Source: an uncultured Selenomonadales bacterium
GTDB taxonomy: Bacteria > Bacillota > Negativicutes > Acidaminococcales > Acidaminococcaceae
Assembly (NCBI GenBank): GCA_900315925.1
Contig: ONAV01000008.1
Coordinates: forward strand, 1 to 40,860
Length of the DNA stretch: 40,860 bases
Direction: 5' to 3'
The position numbers and the translations under genes were made by a program. The notes under the pieces are model-generated. The model was not told the DNA's origin and made no database searches. It saw nothing but the letters and a program-made list of their open reading frames with translations. The number at the start of each line of letters is the position of its first letter. The stretch's first letter is position 1. Below, piece by piece: positions 8,091-14,936 of the stretch.

Positions 8091-8159
8091 GCTTCCCTGT
8101 GAGGGAAGCCGCAATCCCCACAATGGCACGCCATTGTAGGTATGCGCCCCTCACGGGGG
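8091..8159. other. Candidate oriT: three adjacent hairpins upstream of mob
   Basis: Three inverted repeats follow each other: GCTTCCC/GGGAAGC (8091-8109), ACAATGG/CCATTGT (8120-8137) and CCCC/GGGG (8147-8158). They lie directly upstream of the relaxase, where MobV oriT sites usually lie. The nick site cannot be placed by eye. Confidence 0.45.
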
Positions 8160-8186
8160 AAATCACAATTCACTATCCATATACGA

Positions 8187-8540
8187 TTATTTACTAACAT
8201 CAGATGTTGTACTATCAGGTTCAGTACCCTGCAATCCTTTTACATGTAACGCAAACCTCTTCCTGCAATCAGCATCTGACAGAATCCATTGCAACGCAAG
8301 AGTCCTGACAGAATTCAAAGAAAGGCCATTCGTATTGCATTTAGCACTCCTCAATAGAGACATTGCAGCGTCACGGTCTCGTTTATCGAGCATCCGCTTA
8401 GTATTTTCCTTCTTTGCACGTGCAACGGCCTTATCCGCATCTTTCATCTGTTTCTGCATAAGCAAATTCCTCTGGTCTTCCGTAAGACCTTCCCACATAG
8501 CATTAAACATCTTTGAAAACTCTTTGTTATTCATATTCAT
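8187..8540 (-). CDS. Small charged protein of unknown function
   Basis: A 115-117 residue protein lying between the Rep and relaxase genes on the same strand. ATG 8534 has AAAGGTGG about 7 bases upstream and is the likelier start. An ATG at 8540 is in frame but very close to the box. The N-terminal half is rich in Lys, Arg, Asp and Met and probably helical (EDQRNLLMQKQMKDADKAVA). The C-terminal half has a leucine-rich helix and a Ser/Thr tail. No membrane segment, cysteine motif or known domain is seen. The position suggests a mobilization accessory protein or copy-control protein, but sequence alone does not show this. Confidence 0.65.
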   Translation of the reverse strand: MNMNNKEFSKMFNAMWEGLTEDQRNLLMQKQMKDADKAVARAKKENTKRMLDKRDRDAAMSLLRSAKCNTNGLSLNSVRTLALQWILSDADCRKRFALHVKGLQGTEPDSTTSDVSK

Positions 8541-8652
8541 TCCACCTTTCCATTAAACTATCATCATCATAACAAAAAGACCTGTTTTCTTTGAAATCAA
8601 ACTTTTTCCTTCACGGATAATACTCCAACGGTCCGTCCTCATCGGTCCTTAA

Positions 8653-8711
8653 TACACCCGACGCGGCGGGTGTACTTTTTCTTCATCGGGCCGATCCTAC
8701 GGAGCGGCCCG
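8653..8711. other. Two GC-rich hairpins between rep and the small gene
   Basis: TACACCCG/CGGGTGTA (8653-8674, 6-base loop) is followed on the plus strand by CTTTTTCTTC. CGGGCCG/CGGCCCG (8687-8711) has an 11-base loop. They stand out in an AT-rich element. The first could terminate plus-strand transcription although no plus-strand gene precedes it. Either could be a nick or single-strand initiation site. The rest of 8541-8763 shows no gene. Confidence 0.5.
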
Positions 8712-8763
8712 TCATCACATCCGAATCATGCGACACCATGAACAAGAAGTTCACTGGTCATGG

Positions 8764-10419
8764 TCAAACAACTTTTTCCTGTTTCAGGTATGCCCGTACC
8801 TTCATACTGATATAGGTATGTGCATTGAATTGTGTTTCCACTATGGCCATCGCTTGGCTCATATTCATATCGTCCTTCAAAAAGCCCTGCACTTGCTTAC
8901 AAAACTCCATTTTCATGGATTCATCTATAAGCTTCGCACTATTCTTATGCATCCACGAATCAACTGCCTGCTCGGCCGTAATAGGGCAAAACTCCTTCGG
9001 AAGCAATTGTGCCTCGTCAATCGCCGGCACCGTCGTCTCTTTTGGGATAGAATTGACAAGTAAAGTCATATTCTTGTGTTGTGCCTCTCTGTTATCGGAT
9101 TTAATCAGTGCGATAATATTATTATCAAGACGCTTTACGGTTTTAAAATCTTCAAACCCACGTGGGGTACCCAGGCCGTAGATACCCTCATTCACCATCA
9201 GTTCGTAGTCTGCCTCGCGGACGATAATCCACAGGCCAAACCTGCGCGTCACCTGCCGATAATCCTCCTCTACCGTCTCAAGTTGGTCCTTGGGTTTAGT
9301 TAGTTGGAGAGCGAACTCCCTAAAAGGAACCACGGAATTCATTATATTGACACAGTTCAACAGCTTTGTAGTTGCGTATTTGATGTTGTAGTCAAGGTCC
9401 TTTGGATGCGGGTCCAAAGCGGCAAAGGTAGCACCGCGACCACCAAACAGGGACATCAGTGCTCCTGGTCGTACATCCTCCCATATGACTATTTGTTGCC
9501 CATCATACCCTTGCAGACCCGAACGCGAATCACCGACACTGAAATACATCTCACGGTCCCGCACCTCATCGTAGTCGCTCCTATCAGGGTTCAACATACG
9601 CCAAAAGCATCGAGCTAGCATTATCGATAACGCCCCTTTACCGTACCCACCCAAACCCTCGATGTAAATATTGATTAGTTGCTCCGGAGGTCTCTGCTTG
9701 ATTAGGTACTCACCCCGCAGGCGCTTGAATATCGGACTGTATTGCGTATAAATCTCACGAACATGTTCGTCCTTATCAGCCCAACGTCGCAGAGCATCAA
9801 TGGTCATACCATCTTTGTACACAGCGGAACGCATCGAAATATATAATCGTTTTTCGTCATCACCGAAAGCCTTGCGTCTTTCCAAGTACTCATTAATGCG
9901 TTTTCGGAAGTCAAAATTCGCATGCACTTCATCATCGGCATAGACATGCTTCCCCAACATCTGCTGCTTCTCTTCTTCGTGTGTCAGATATCGAACGGCA
10001 TCAATGAAAGCGCCTTTTCCGTTTTTGATTTCTATCATATTTGCCGGCACACCGAACCACTTGGCAACATAACCGACATCCAACGCTTTACTACCGCCTG
10101 ATACAACGATATGCACATGCGGCTGTTTTAAATCCCCCACTACCCTCTTACCACTCACAACCTCGTCATCGGTATCAGTGTAAACATCTTTATCGTGCAA
10201 TATCCACGCATATTCTTTTATAGACCGTTTTGCTTCTAACACATTAGTGATTCTATTCTGCCTAATTCGATAGTCGTCCGCACGGAAGCGATATTCAGGA
10301 TTGGATTGCCGTCGTACCCATGCCTCTTCCGTATAAATTTGCGTTACAATTTCCAATACACGTCCACTAATGCTTTTCCCCTGTGCTTGTTTTTTTCCGT
10401 TTCCATTAGCATCATCCAT
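8764..10419 (-). CDS. Replication initiator with HUH nuclease and helicase domains
   Basis: A 551-residue Rep. Residues 70-150 carry the Rep_2-type HUH endonuclease motifs: motif 1 WILHDKDVY (72-80), the metal pair HVHIVV (101-106) and the catalytic tyrosine region AVRYLTHEEEK (Y144). Residues 250-400 form a P-loop ATPase like superfamily 3 helicases, with Walker A EGLGGYGKG (254-262) and Walker B VIWED (311-315). This order, HUH then helicase, is that of Reps of bacterial pCRESS-type plasmids and of CRESS-DNA viruses. It should nick a hairpin origin and unwind DNA for rolling-circle replication. ATG 10419 has GGAGG 8 bases upstream. The iteron and hairpin region lies just upstream. Confidence 0.85.
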   Translation of the reverse strand: MDDANGNGKKQAQGKSISGRVLEIVTQIYTEEAWVRRQSNPEYRFRADDYRIRQNRITNVLEAKRSIKEYAWILHDKDVYTDTDDEVVSGKRVVGDLKQPHVHIVVSGGSKALDVGYVAKWFGVPANMIEIKNGKGAFIDAVRYLTHEEEKQQMLGKHVYADDEVHANFDFRKRINEYLERRKAFGDDEKRLYISMRSAVYKDGMTIDALRRWADKDEHVREIYTQYSPIFKRLRGEYLIKQRPPEQLINIYIEGLGGYGKGALSIMLARCFWRMLNPDRSDYDEVRDREMYFSVGDSRSGLQGYDGQQIVIWEDVRPGALMSLFGGRGATFAALDPHPKDLDYNIKYATTKLLNCVNIMNSVVPFREFALQLTKPKDQLETVEEDYRQVTRRFGLWIIVREADYELMVNEGIYGLGTPRGFEDFKTVKRLDNNIIALIKSDNREAQHKNMTLLVNSIPKETTVPAIDEAQLLPKEFCPITAEQAVDSWMHKNSAKLIDESMKMEFCKQVQGFLKDDMNMSQAMAIVETQFNAHTYISMKVRAYLKQEKVV

Positions 10420-10440
10420 TATAGCAGCCTCCGTTTATAC

Positions 10441-10520
10441 TTTTTTATGTTTTTAGAACAAATACCTATATTATGTTGTGTTTAATTTATTATTAAACGC
10501 AATTTAATCAATTAAAAACT
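10441..10520. other. AT-rich stretch of the replication origin
   Basis: About 80 bases of very AT-rich DNA separate the iterons from rep. They would serve as an unwinding region and probably contain the rep promoter, but I cannot pick a convincing box pair. Confidence 0.35.
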
Positions 10521-10521
10521 T

Positions 10522-10678
10522 TTGGTACAGTTGGTACAGTTTTCTTCCGAAATGAAGAATCCATCAATCAAGCATATTCGGATATGTTTTTGGTACAGTT
10601 GGTACAGTCGCTACCCACAAGCCCAAGGGGTAGCGCCTGTGTGTATTCCGTATCATTTTTGGTACAGTTGATACATCA
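10522..10678 (+). repeat. Iteron pairs (TTGGTACAG) of the candidate origin
   Basis: The 9-mer TTGGTACAG occurs as tandem pairs at 10522-10539, 10590-10607 and 10659-10676. The second unit of the last pair is degenerate (TTGATACAT). The pairs are spaced 68 and 69 bases apart and lie just upstream of rep, which fits Rep-binding iterons. Confidence 0.75.
10609..10635. other. Candidate Rep nick hairpin
   Basis: A perfect 8-bp stem (CGCTACCC with GGGTAGCG) has an 11-base loop, ACAAGCCCAAG, directly abutting the middle iteron pair. This is the layout of a rolling-circle double-strand origin, with the nick expected in the loop. Confidence 0.55.
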
Positions 10679-10719
10679 TTATCCCAAAAATTCAGTAATT
10701 ACATTATTCTAAATATACT

Positions 10720-11076
10720 CTACTTGAACTTCTTCATGTCTTCCAAAAACTGCTGTTGCTGTTCTTTCTTCCCCTGCTGTACCTTTGGTTCCAGTTTCAC
10801 GTTACGATGTCGCCGGACGGTAAGGGTGTACAACTCATCTACAGCCCGGTCATAATCAATCAAAAATTTCTTGTCTCCATGGCGCCAACAGGTTAAATAT
10901 CCAGCCCTACAGTAGTCTCTTATCAACCGTAGCGGAAACCCCGTTTTCTCTGCGAACTCTTGAGTCGATACAATCTTTTTTTGTTGTTCATGCTGTTCCT
11001 GTTCATTTGATAAGAACCATTCAGCTTGGCATTTGCGACCAGGCCGTATATCCCTGTAGTTTTTCAGTTCTATCAT
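10720..11076 (-). CDS. Excisionase-like HTH protein
   Basis: A 118-residue protein. ATG 11076 is chosen because AAAGGTGG lies 8 bases upstream. An in-frame ATG at 11112 has no ribosome site. Residues of about 38-80 form a winged-HTH of the excisionase/MerR-like type (VSTQEFAEKTGFPLRLIRDY, then CRAGYLTCWRHGDKKFLIDY). The C-terminal 30 residues are rich in Lys and Gln. It is transcribed away from the integrase across a 200-base divergent promoter region. It is probably the directionality factor or a regulator of int, but could also regulate rep, which lies downstream on the same strand. Confidence 0.7.
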   Translation of the reverse strand: MIELKNYRDIRPGRKCQAEWFLSNEQEQHEQQKKIVSTQEFAEKTGFPLRLIRDYCRAGYLTCWRHGDKKFLIDYDRAVDELYTLTVRRHRNVKLEPKVQQGKKEQQQQFLEDMKKFK

Positions 11077-11220
11077 AGCCAATACCACCTTTCCAACATC
11101 TTTTGATTTCATAATATCAAAAAACCCTGTTTTTCTAAAAACTTGTCAACATAAAACGCAGCAACATTTCAAGAAAAACAGACTTTTTTGCTAAAATATG
11201 TAAAACGCAATAAACAGGCA

Positions 11221-11249
11221 TTGACGTCACTGGCTAAATCGCGTATCCT
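11221..11249 (+). promoter_or_regulatory. Integrase promoter
   Basis: TTGACG (11221-11226) is 17 bases from TATCCT (11244-11249). The predicted leader before ATG 11312 is about 55 bases. Confidence 0.6.
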
Positions 11250-11311
11250 AAAAAGGCCGCGACCTCGGATGGAGACAGATGTTAAAGCCCATCGGAAAGG
11301 AGAATAATACA

Positions 11312-12439
11312 ATGACTAGACGATATGGAACGGGAAAAGTTAAGCATGATACTGTCCGACATGTATATCGGGCACGGTGGAAAGATGAAACCGGGAAAGA
11401 ACATTCCAAGTCCTTTCCGCTTTCTCCAAAAGGATATGCAGACGCAAACGAATTTCTGGACTCACTTAATTTGCAAAAGAAACAAGGTTTCAGCGTTGGC
11501 ACAGCAAAAACATTGGGAGAAGCCATAACAGAACTGTTCGAAATTGAAAAGCAGGTCCGACCCGGATACCGACAGTCCAGCAGAACACGGGATGTGCAGG
11601 CGGCAGAAAAATTAGCTACACTATCAAGTATCCCGTTGGACAGATTGACTGACGATGACATCAATTCCCTCTATAACAAAATGCGTAATGGAGAAAAGCC
11701 ATTCCACAAAAAATACGCACCATCAACCATCAAAAAAACTCACATTATCCTAAAAGCCGTTTTTAAGCGTGCCTGTCGTGGAAAGAACAGGCTTTCATAC
11801 AATCCCATGGACAGCGTTTCCTGTCCTCAAATTCCCGAGTCGGAAGCTGATTTCTACACGGATTCTGACCTTGAAAAGATTTTCGCCGGATTGGACTTTA
11901 TTGCCAATAACAAGTACAACGGCAGCCAGCATAATTACTCTATTTTCTTTCGTTTACTTGCCACCAACGGTCTCCGCGTTGGAGAAGCTTGCGCACTGAT
12001 GTGGGAGGATATAAATTGGGATAACAGAACTATTTCCATCAAGCGTTCCTGGGATAAAACAAGACGCTGTTTCAATCCCCCAAAAACCAAACGTGGATTC
12101 CGCACCCTGCAAGTTTTTAGCGATAAGGTATGGTCATACCTTTTAGAACATCGACAGAAATCCGGACTGATTTTCCACACAAGAAATGACCTACCTTTGG
12201 GGTACACAAACATAAAAGACACACTCAAAAAGGCAAAGGACATTTCAGGTGTTAATCACGGCAACATCCACAGCTTCCGCCACACGGCTATAACCAATTG
12301 GCTATATCAAAACAATGGCAACATTTTAGAGGCGGCCGACATGGCTGGACATAAAGACCCAACAGTGACCGCAACCATATACCGCCATGTCTTACAGGAA
12401 ATCAATGCTAAAAACCAAACGAAGTACAGATGTGCATAA
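11312..12439 (+). CDS. Tyrosine recombinase (integrase) of the element
   Basis: A 375-residue phage/ICE-type integrase that should recombine the element at tRNA-Arg. The start ATG 11312 has AAAGGAG 9 bases upstream, which is better than the in-frame ATG at 11279. Residues of about 15-55 look like an arm-binding domain (YRARWKDETGKEHSKSFPLS). Residues 75-180 form the SAM-like core-binding domain (STIKKTHIILKAVFKRA). The catalytic domain has the Arg in TNGLRVGEA, a Lys near PKTKRGFR, HSFRHTA, AGHKDPT and the nucleophile in ATIYRHV. All five catalytic positions are present, so it looks active. A terminator and the right arm sites follow, then attR. Confidence 0.93.
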   Translation: MTRRYGTGKVKHDTVRHVYRARWKDETGKEHSKSFPLSPKGYADANEFLDSLNLQKKQGFSVGTAKTLGEAITELFEIEKQVRPGYRQSSRTRDVQAAEKLATLSSIPLDRLTDDDINSLYNKMRNGEKPFHKKYAPSTIKKTHIILKAVFKRACRGKNRLSYNPMDSVSCPQIPESEADFYTDSDLEKIFAGLDFIANNKYNGSQHNYSIFFRLLATNGLRVGEACALMWEDINWDNRTISIKRSWDKTRRCFNPPKTKRGFRTLQVFSDKVWSYLLEHRQKSGLIFHTRNDLPLGYTNIKDTLKKAKDISGVNHGNIHSFRHTAITNWLYQNNGNILEAADMAGHKDPTVTATIYRHVLQEINAKNQTKYRCA

Positions 12440-12447
12440 AATCAAAT

Positions 12448-12477
12448 AAGCCGTCCATACTGGACGGCTTTTCTTTT
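12448..12477 (+). terminator. Integrase terminator
   Basis: AAGCCGTCCA and TGGACGGCTT form a 10-bp stem with a 3-base loop followed by TTCTTTT, nine bases past the stop codon. Confidence 0.85.
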
Positions 12478-12553
12478 GTGGTCCCATTTTCGTTATCCTA
12501 TTATTTCCGTGTCGCATTTATACTCTGTTTCGTGGCCCCGATGTGTGGCCCCG
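12478..12553 (+). promoter_or_regulatory. Right arm-type integrase sites
   Basis: GTGGCCCCG occurs at 12532-12540 and 12545-12553, again 13 bases apart, with a weaker copy GTGGTCCCA at 12478-12486. Spacing and orientation match the pair at the left end. Confidence 0.65.
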
Positions 12554-12628
12554 TTTACCAAAAATAAAGTCGCAATTAGTCGTAATTAGTCGATTTTTAT
12601 GGTAAAATTGATTGTAGTAATGTGAGCA

Positions 12629-12660
12629 TTAAAAAAGCCCTGCAACCACAGTTACAGAGC
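12629..12660 (-). terminator. Terminator of tRNA-Arg, supplied by the element
   Basis: GCTCTGTAAC and GTTGCAGGGC pair over 10 bp with two G-U pairs, followed by TTTTTT on the minus strand. Its stem is more complete than that of the displaced copy at 4984-5015. Confidence 0.75.
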
Positions 12661-12671
12661 AGATTATCCGT

Positions 12672-12716
12672 TGGTGCGCCTGAGACGAATCGAACGTCCG
12701 CACCCGGTTCCGGAGA
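12672..12716. other. attR: 45-bp core at the tRNA end
   Basis: The sequence is identical to 5028-5072 and covers the tRNA 3' half up to the anticodon loop. The tRNA 5' part (12717-12747) is chromosomal. Confidence 0.9.
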
Positions 12717-12747
12717 CCGGTGCTCTATCCACTGAGCTACAGGCGCA
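12672..12747 (-). tRNA. tRNA-Arg (anticodon CCG)
   Basis: A 76-base cloverleaf on the minus strand. The acceptor TGCGCCT pairs with AGGCGCA, the anticodon loop is CTCCGGA (CCG), the T arm contains GTTCGATTC, and CCA is encoded. It is the integration target, and its 3' 45 bases are shared with 5028-5072. Confidence 0.95.
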
Positions 12748-12767
12748 TGTTAAATTGTACAAATGGT

Positions 12768-12796
12768 ATTATAGCACAGTTTGTCGTTTGTAGCAA
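12768..12796 (-). promoter_or_regulatory. tRNA-Arg promoter
   Basis: TTGCTA (12791-12796) lies 17 bases from TATAAT (12768-12773) on the minus strand, about 20 bases before the tRNA 5' end. Confidence 0.8.
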
Positions 12797-12809
12797 ATAT
12801 TTTTATTGT
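12781..12809 (+). promoter_or_regulatory. Candidate promoter of the ABC exporter operon
   Basis: TTGTCG (12781-12786) is 17 bases from TATTGT (12804-12809) on the plus strand. It overlaps the -35 region of the divergent tRNA promoter and would give a very short leader before ATG 12831. Confidence 0.4.
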
Positions 12810-12830
12810 TTTTTTTACTGAGGAAGCATT

Positions 12831-14936
12831 ATGTGGCAGTATGTTAAACGCTATGCGCATTTCGCGATTATCGCCGCGCTGTTCATGGGCGGCGAAGTGC
12901 TGATGGATTTAATTCAGCCGGGTCTCATGCGCCGCATAGTGGACGACGGGGTGCTGGGCCTGAACAATAACGGCGTGGGCAATCTGGAACTGATCTGGCG
13001 TTTAGGCGTCCAGATGATCGGCATGGTGCTCATCGGCTGCTGCTTCGGTTCCCTGAACAATGTGTTCGTCAACATGGCCAGCCAGAATATGGGCAACGAC
13101 CTTCGCAAGGACATGTTCCGGAAGATTATGACGTTCTCTTTCCCCCAGATCGATGCCTTCGGCGCCGGTTCTCTCATCACCCGCATCACCAACGACGTGA
13201 CCCAGGTGGAACGGCTCATCGCCCAGTTTGTACGGGGCATGGTACGCACGGTACTGATGACCATCGGCAGCCTGTATTTCATGTTCACCCTGAGCCCCGA
13301 TTTCGCCTTCATCGTGCTGGGCGCCCTGCCCTTCATCATCGGCGCCATGTATTTCGCTCTGCGCAAATTGAACCCGCTGTTTACCCTTCAACAGGAAAAA
13401 CTGGATGTTGTGAACGACATGCTGCAGGAGGATATCTCCGCTATCCGCATCATCAAGGCCTGCGTGCGGGAAACCTACGAGAAGCTTCGCTTCGGCAAAG
13501 CCAACGACGATTTGATTAAAACACAGCTGAAGGTTCTGCTGACCCTCGCCTTTCTGAATCCCCTTGTCAACATGGTAATGAACCTGAGCGTCGCGGCTAT
13601 CCTCTGGTACGGCGCCAGGGATGTGATGGAAGGCGCCGCTTCCCCCGGCAGTATCATGGCGGCCATCACTTACACGACACAGCTGTTAATGGGCATCATG
13701 ATGCTGATGATGCTGTTCCAGAACATTTCCCGCGGTTTCATTTCCTGGAAACGGCTGGCAACAGTGCTGCATCTGGAGCCGGAAATTCAGGACGGAAAGT
13801 TTGAAGACAAAGATTGCAGCAACGTTTCTGATTTTAGTTTTGAAAATGCTGACGCAGCTGGACAACGTTCAGAAAACACAACAAAAATAATAAACACACA
13901 GGGCCGCATCGAATTTGTAAACGTTTCCTTTACCTACCCCGGCAGCCAGAAACCGGTGCTAGAACATATCAATCTCACCATCAATCCGGGCGAAACCATT
14001 GCCATAATGGGTTCTACCGGCAGCGGGAAGACCACGCTGATCAATCTGATTCCCCGTTTTTATGACGTAACGGAAGGCAGCGTTCGCATCGACGGTGTGG
14101 ATGTTCGGGACTATAAAGTCAGCTCCTTGCGTCGTAGAATCGCTATCGCGCTGCAAAAGAGCGAACTCTTCAGCACCTCAATTAAAGAAAACATTGCCTG
14201 GGGCAGACGCGAATTGGATGAAACCAAAACCGAAACGGCAACAACTTGCGATAGCAACACCGGAACGGCAACAACTTGCGATAGCAAAACCGGAACAGCA
14301 ATAACTGATAAAACAAAAACCGGAACGGCATCGCCTGATGAATTGCGGGGCAATGTTTTCCAACCTAATGAAACGAATCTAACAGAAAGTGACACACAGT
14401 CAAATACTGCCGCTGACGCGGACATCGAACGCGCCGCCCGCATCGCCCAGGTCCACGAGTTCATCGCGCCGCTGGAACAGGGTTACGATACCGTTGTGGC
14501 CGAGCGGGGCATGAGCCTCTCCGGCGGACAGAAGCAGCGCATTGCGTTAGCCCGGGCCGTTTTGAAAGGCTCGCCCATTATGATTTTTGACGATGCCACC
14601 AGCGCACTGGATTTGAAAACGGAAGCCAACTTTTACAATGAGCTGGCAAAGACCAGTCCCCAAAGCACAAAAATTATCGTAGCGCAGCGCATCGCCTCCG
14701 TCCGTCGCGCCAATCGCATTTTAATTCTGGAAAGTGGAAAGATTGTCGCGGAAGGAACACACAGGGAATTATTAAAGAGCTGCGAAATCTATCAGGACAT
14801 TTACCAGTCTCAGGTCGGCGACATTGCGCAACACGAAAACGCAACGCAAACTGAAAACGCAAATACCACACAGCCAAAAGCAAACACTACAAGTAAAGAA
14901 GCGGATGCTTCTGCAAAAGGCGGTGAGCGGGCATGA
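12831..14936 (+). CDS. ABC exporter half-transporter, degenerate-site subunit
   Basis: A 701-residue type IV ABC exporter subunit, longer than the usual 580. Residues 1-310 are a six-helix membrane domain. The nucleotide-binding domain has Walker A GSTGSGKTT near residue 393, the Q-loop IALQKSELF, signature MSLSGGQKQR near 561 and Walker B IMIFDDATSALD. The catalytic Glu is Asp and the switch His is Gln (IIVAQR), so this is the degenerate half of a heterodimer like BmrC/D or TM287/288. Three low-complexity inserts are seen: one before the ATPase domain, one of about 65 residues between Q-loop and signature built on a 30-bp repeat, and a Thr/Asn-rich C-terminal tail. GAGGAA precedes the ATG. 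It overlaps the next gene by four bases. Confidence 0.9.
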   Translation: MWQYVKRYAHFAIIAALFMGGEVLMDLIQPGLMRRIVDDGVLGLNNNGVGNLELIWRLGVQMIGMVLIGCCFGSLNNVFVNMASQNMGNDLRKDMFRKIMTFSFPQIDAFGAGSLITRITNDVTQVERLIAQFVRGMVRTVLMTIGSLYFMFTLSPDFAFIVLGALPFIIGAMYFALRKLNPLFTLQQEKLDVVNDMLQEDISAIRIIKACVRETYEKLRFGKANDDLIKTQLKVLLTLAFLNPLVNMVMNLSVAAILWYGARDVMEGAASPGSIMAAITYTTQLLMGIMMLMMLFQNISRGFISWKRLATVLHLEPEIQDGKFEDKDCSNVSDFSFENADAAGQRSENTTKIINTQGRIEFVNVSFTYPGSQKPVLEHINLTINPGETIAIMGSTGSGKTTLINLIPRFYDVTEGSVRIDGVDVRDYKVSSLRRRIAIALQKSELFSTSIKENIAWGRRELDETKTETATTCDSNTGTATTCDSKTGTAITDKTKTGTASPDELRGNVFQPNETNLTESDTQSNTAADADIERAARIAQVHEFIAPLEQGYDTVVAERGMSLSGGQKQRIALARAVLKGSPIMIFDDATSALDLKTEANFYNELAKTSPQSTKIIVAQRIASVRRANRILILESGKIVAEGTHRELLKSCEIYQDIYQSQVGDIAQHENATQTENANTTQPKANTTSKEADASAKGGERA
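14229..14340 (+). repeat. 30-bp tandem repeat within the ABC exporter gene
   Basis: Units begin at 14229, 14259, 14289 and 14319 with a consensus near ACCGGAACGGCAACAACTTG. The first two are almost identical and the last two have diverged. The 30-base period keeps the frame and adds ten residues per unit (TGTATTCDSK-like). Confidence 0.85.

Larger units (their letters stand above)
5028..12716. mobile_element. Integrative mobilizable element in tRNA-Arg(CCG)
   Basis: The element is bounded by 45-bp direct repeats of the tRNA-Arg 3' end, and the repeat offset is 7,644 bases. It carries an integrase at the tRNA end, a small HTH protein, a Rep with HUH and helicase domains, a MobV relaxase, a small unknown protein and a lipoprotein. 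No type IV secretion genes are present, so it is mobilizable rather than self-conjugative. It is visibly more AT-rich than its flanks. All genes except the integrase are on the minus strand. The intact tRNA at 12672-12747 is restored by the element's own 3' end. Confidence 0.9.
12568..12716. repeat. Right copy of the extended attachment-region repeat
   Basis: This is the element-borne counterpart of 4933-5072. It opens with three 10-base steps of AGTCG (12568, 12578, 12588), of which the left copy keeps two. It then runs through a tRNA terminator into the tRNA 3' end. Confidence 0.85.

Noticed and set aside
14229-14340. Regular 30-bp repeats suggesting a small CRISPR array
   Set aside because: The units are directly adjacent with no spacers, keep the reading frame and lie within an ABC transporter gene.
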